Below, piece after piece: positions 5,700 to 8,275 of a DNA stretch of 8,275 bases. Position numbers and translations under genes: made by a program. The DNA is from an uncultured Bifidobacterium sp. (GTDB taxonomy: Bacteria > Actinomycetota > Actinomycetes > Actinomycetales > Bifidobacteriaceae). A model generated the notes under the pieces. The model was not told where the DNA came from and ran no database searches. It saw only the letters and a program-made list of their open reading frames with translations. Location of the stretch: NCBI GenBank assembly GCA_937876495.1, contig CALEGL010000054.1, positions 1 through 8,275 of the forward strand, given 5' to 3'. How positions within the stretch are numbered: position 1 is the first letter of the stretch; every line of letters starts with the position of its first letter.

Positions 5700-8275
5700 A
5701 TGCGCACCTCGGAAATCGCCAGACGCTTCCTCACGTACTTCGAGAGGCAGGGACATATGGTCGTCCCCTCGGCCTCCCTGATCTCCCCGAACCCCACCAC
5801 GCTGTTCACCATCGCCGGCATGGTCCCCTTCATCCCGTATCTTCTCGGCGAGCAGACGCCGCCGTCGAAGCGCATGGCGTCGAACCAGAAATGCGTGCGC
5901 ACCCTCGACATCGACGAGGTCGGCAAGACCACCCGCCACGGCACCTTCTTCCAGATGCTCGGCAACTTCTCCTTCGGCGACTACTTCAAGCAGGAGGCCA
6001 TCCACTTCGCCTGGGAGCTGCTCACCTCCCCGCAGGACAAGGGCGGATACGGCTTCGATCCCGAACTGCTGTGGGTGACGACGTTCACCGACGACGAGGA
6101 GGCCCGCTCGCTGTGGCGCAACGAGGGCTTCGACCCTGCGCATATGCAGGTGTTCGGCATGGAGGACAACTTCTGGACCACCGGCGGCCCCGGCCCCGGC
6201 GGTCCCTGCTCGGAGATCTACGTGGACCGAGGCCCCGAGTACGGCCGCGACGGCGGACCGGCGGCCGACGAGAACCGCTTCATCGAGATCTGGGACCTCG
6301 TCTTCGAGAACTATGAGGTCGACAACGTGAAGTCCAAGACGGATCTTCACATCGTCGGCGAGCTCGAGAACAAGAACATCGACACGGGAGCCGGCCTCGA
6401 GCGTCTGGCCTACCTCATGCAGGGCAAGCAGAACATCTACGAGACGGACGAGGTGTACCCGGTCATCGAGGCCGCCGAAAAGCTCACCGGGCGCCAGTAC
6501 GGGGAGGACGCCGACGCCGACGTGCGCTTCCGGGTCGTCGCCGACCACGTACGTTCGGCGCTGATGATCATGAGCGACGGCGTGCGTCCCAGCAACGTCG
6601 GCCGCGGATACGTGCTGCGCAGGCTGCTGCGCCGGACCGTGCGCTCCATGCGCATGCTCGGCGTGCATGACCCCGTCATGCCCGAACTGCTACCCGTCTC
6701 CCGGGACGCGATGATCCCCAGCTATCCCGAGCTCGCGAACACCTTCCACGAGGTGTACGAGTCGGCATGCGGCGAGGAGGACGCCTTCCGGCGCACTCTC
6801 GAGAACGGCACGACCATCCTCGACGTCGCCGTCTCCAAGGCGAAGGATTCGGGAGGCGAGGTCACCGGCGAGGACGCCTTCACCCTGCACGACACCTACG
6901 GCTTCCCCATCGAGCTCACCCTGGAGATGGCCGCCGAGCAGGGCGTCAAGGTGGACGAGCGCAGGTTCCGCGAGCTCATGGGCGAGCAGAAGGCCCGCGC
7001 CCGCGCCGACGCCCTGAAGAAGCGGCACAACGTGGATCTGAGCGTCTACGACGACTTCCGCAAGACCATGGCGGCGCCCATCGACTTCCTCGGCTACACC
7101 AGGCATTCCAGCCGATCGTCGGTGATCGGGATCATCCAAGAGGGGAAGGGCTCCGTCCCGGCCGTCACCGGTCCGGCCAACGTGGAGGTCATCCTCGACC
7201 GCACGCCGTTCTACGCCGAGGCGGGCGGGCAGCTCGCCGACCAGGGGCAGATCATCTCCGACGAGGGTGCCGTCCTCGAGGTCGACGACGTGCAGAAGCC
7301 GATCAAGGACCTCATCGTCCACCAGTGCAGGCTCACCGAGGGCATCCTCGTCGTCGGGGCCCAGGTCAACGCGACCATCGACGAGGCCAGGCGCGGCGCG
7401 ATCGCCCGTTCGCATACCGCCACCCATATGGTGCACAAGGCCCTGCGCGAGGAGCTCGGCCCCCAGGCCACCCAGCGCGGGTCCGAGGACGCCCCGAACC
7501 GTCTGCGCTTCGACTTCCAGTGGTCCAACGCCCCGGGACGCCAGGCCATGGACGCCGTGGAGGCGCGGGTGAACGAGAAGCTGCGCGACGACCTCGCCGT
7601 CACCACGACCGAGATGAAGTATGATGACGCGATCGCCCTGGGCGCCATGCATCTGTTCGGCGAGAAGTACGGCGACGTGGTGCGCGTCGTCTCCATCGGC
7701 GAGGACGGCTGGAGCCGCGAACTGTGCGGCGGCACCCATGTCGACCACGTCGGCAAGATCGGCGCCGTGAGCATCATGTCCGAGGCCTCCATCGGTTCCG
7801 GCGTCCGGCGCGTGGACGCGGTCGTGGGACAGGGCGCCTACGAGTTCAACGCCCGCGAGCACGCCCTCGTCTCCCAGCTGTCCGATTCGCTCAACGCCCG
7901 CCCCGACGAGCTGGCCTCGCGCGTGTCCGCGCTCATCGACAAGCTCAAGGAATCAGACAGACGTCTGTCGGCCATGTACGAGAGCCGCCTCGCCGACGCC
8001 ATCCCCGGCATCGTCGAGAATGCCCGCGCATCCAAGGGCGACGTCGTGATCGCCTCCTCGAACGTCGGTCATTTCGGTTCCTTCGACGCGCTGCGCCGCA
8101 CGGTCCTCGACATCCGAGGACGGCCAGGCGAGGACCGTCCCCCCGCCCGCCCCCTCGCCGGCGTCACCGACGCCGACCCTCCGATGGCCGCCGTGCCGCC
8201 CCCCGCGGCGGCGCTGACCACCGGCCTCCCGCCCGGCACCCCCGCCCAGGCCGCCCCCCCACTCCCCGCCCGCAG
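5700..8275 (+). CDS. alaS: Alanine-tRNA ligase, 3'-partial
   Basis: Class II synthetase that charges tRNA-Ala and removes mischarged Ser or Gly. The frame stays open for 858 codons to the window edge without a stop. The aminoacylation core shows motif 1 (around [18 protein letters not shown]), motif 2 ([15 protein letters not shown], from residue 82) and motif 3 (DTGAGLERL, 228-236). The tRNA-recognition region contains [14 protein letters not shown]. The editing domain has its zinc-type pair HTATH (H572, H576) and CGGTH (C676, H680), so editing should be intact. A helical linker (about 720-780) leads into the C-Ala domain, which begins normally ([15 protein letters not shown]) but looks corrupted from about residue 809; the Gly-rich C-terminal motif is not reached. 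ATG is the start; AAGGAG (5683-5688) lies 11 bases upstream, a slightly long spacing. No clear own promoter is visible, so it may be read from the upstream pair. Confidence 0.97.
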   Translation, partial: MRTSEIARRFLTYFERQGHMVVPSASLISPNPTTLFTIAGMVPFIPYLLGEQTPPSKRMASNQKCVRTLDIDEVGKTTRHGTFFQMLGNFSFGDYFKQEAIHFAWELLTSPQDKGGYGFDPELLWVTTFTDDEEARSLWRNEGFDPAHMQVFGMEDNFWTTGGPGPGGPCSEIYVDRGPEYGRDGGPAADENRFIEIWDLVFENYEVDNVKSKTDLHIVGELENKNIDTGAGLERLAYLMQGKQNIYETDEVYPVIEAAEKLTGRQYGEDADADVRFRVVADHVRSALMIMSDGVRPSNVGRGYVLRRLLRRTVRSMRMLGVHDPVMPELLPVSRDAMIPSYPELANTFHEVYESACGEEDAFRRTLENGTTILDVAVSKAKDSGGEVTGEDAFTLHDTYGFPIELTLEMAAEQGVKVDERRFRELMGEQKARARADALKKRHNVDLSVYDDFRKTMAAPIDFLGYTRHSSRSSVIGIIQEGKGSVPAVTGPANVEVILDRTPFYAEAGGQLADQGQIISDEGAVLEVDDVQKPIKDLIVHQCRLTEGILVVGAQVNATIDEARRGAIARSHTATHMVHKALREELGPQATQRGSEDAPNRLRFDFQWSNAPGRQAMDAVEARVNEKLRDDLAVTTTEMKYDDAIALGAMHLFGEKYGDVVRVVSIGEDGWSRELCGGTHVDHVGKIGAVSIMSEASIGSGVRRVDAVVGQGAYEFNAREHALVSQLSDSLNARPDELASRVSALIDKLKESDRRLSAMYESRLADAIPGIVENARASKGDVVIASSNVGHFGSFDALRRTVLDIRGRPGEDRPPARPLAGVTDADPPMAAVPPPAAALTTGLPPGTPAQAAPPLPAR
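8124..8275. other. Suspect sequence: C-enriched terminal stretch within alaS
   Basis: In the last 55 bases 37 are C (67%) and only 2 are T, against about 37% C in 8041-8100. The alaS frame continues without indels and keeps islands typical of the family ([24 protein letters not shown]), but many positions that should be Val, Lys, Ala-Thr-Asn, Ser or Gly read Pro or Ala, which single changes to C explain. This looks like miscalled or low-coverage sequence at a contig edge. Protein comparison is from memory of the family. Confidence 0.65.

Noticed and set aside
5661..6668. 335-codon minus-strand frame inside alaS
   Set aside because: Antisense shadow; the plus strand encodes all AlaRS core motifs.
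6690..7862. 390-codon minus-strand frame inside alaS
   Set aside because: Antisense shadow; the plus strand encodes the AlaRS editing domain with its metal-binding residues.

Overview
The window is chromosomal DNA of a high-GC actinobacterium, most likely Bifidobacterium or a close relative. GC content is high throughout, codons strongly favour G or C in third position, and I recognise the gene order UvrD/PcrA helicase, rpsD, holin-like membrane protein, histidine phosphatase, DUF948-like protein, small membrane protein, alaS from bifidobacterial chromosomes. The S4 and AlaRS sequences also read as bifidobacterial. The genus call comes from recall of protein sequences, not from a search.

Layout: (1) 1-2532, the 3' nine-tenths or so of a PcrA/UvrD helicase gene whose 5' end lies outside the window; it carries a Ser-Tyr-Gly repeat linker and a C-terminal Tudor-like domain. 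(2) 2533-2786, an intergenic region with a probable promoter and a structured leader for rpsD. (3) 2787-3413, rpsD (ribosomal protein S4), followed by a very strong hairpin at 3428-3469. (4) 3617-3982 on the minus strand, a four-helix holin-like membrane protein of the YvlD/phage-holin IV type, convergent with rpsD. (5) 4121-4795, a histidine phosphatase, divergent from (4); both genes have an extended -10 placed so that transcription should start at or next to the ATG, implying leaderless mRNAs. (6) 4917-5617, a pair of small membrane proteins with overlapping stop and start, the first DUF948-like. (7) 5700-8275, alaS, open to the right edge of the window and therefore 3'-partial.

Functionally this is housekeeping territory: DNA repair or transcription-coupled helicase work, small-subunit assembly, alanine charging, and envelope-associated proteins of unknown role. 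The gene order looks ancestral and I see no mobile element, CRISPR array, tRNA or rRNA. I found no convincing undescribed system. The points most worth a second look are the structured rpsD leader, the paired extended -10/leaderless promoters, the repeat-bearing linker of the helicase, and the last ~150 bases, which look like low-quality sequence with substitutions toward C rather than genuine alaS sequence.
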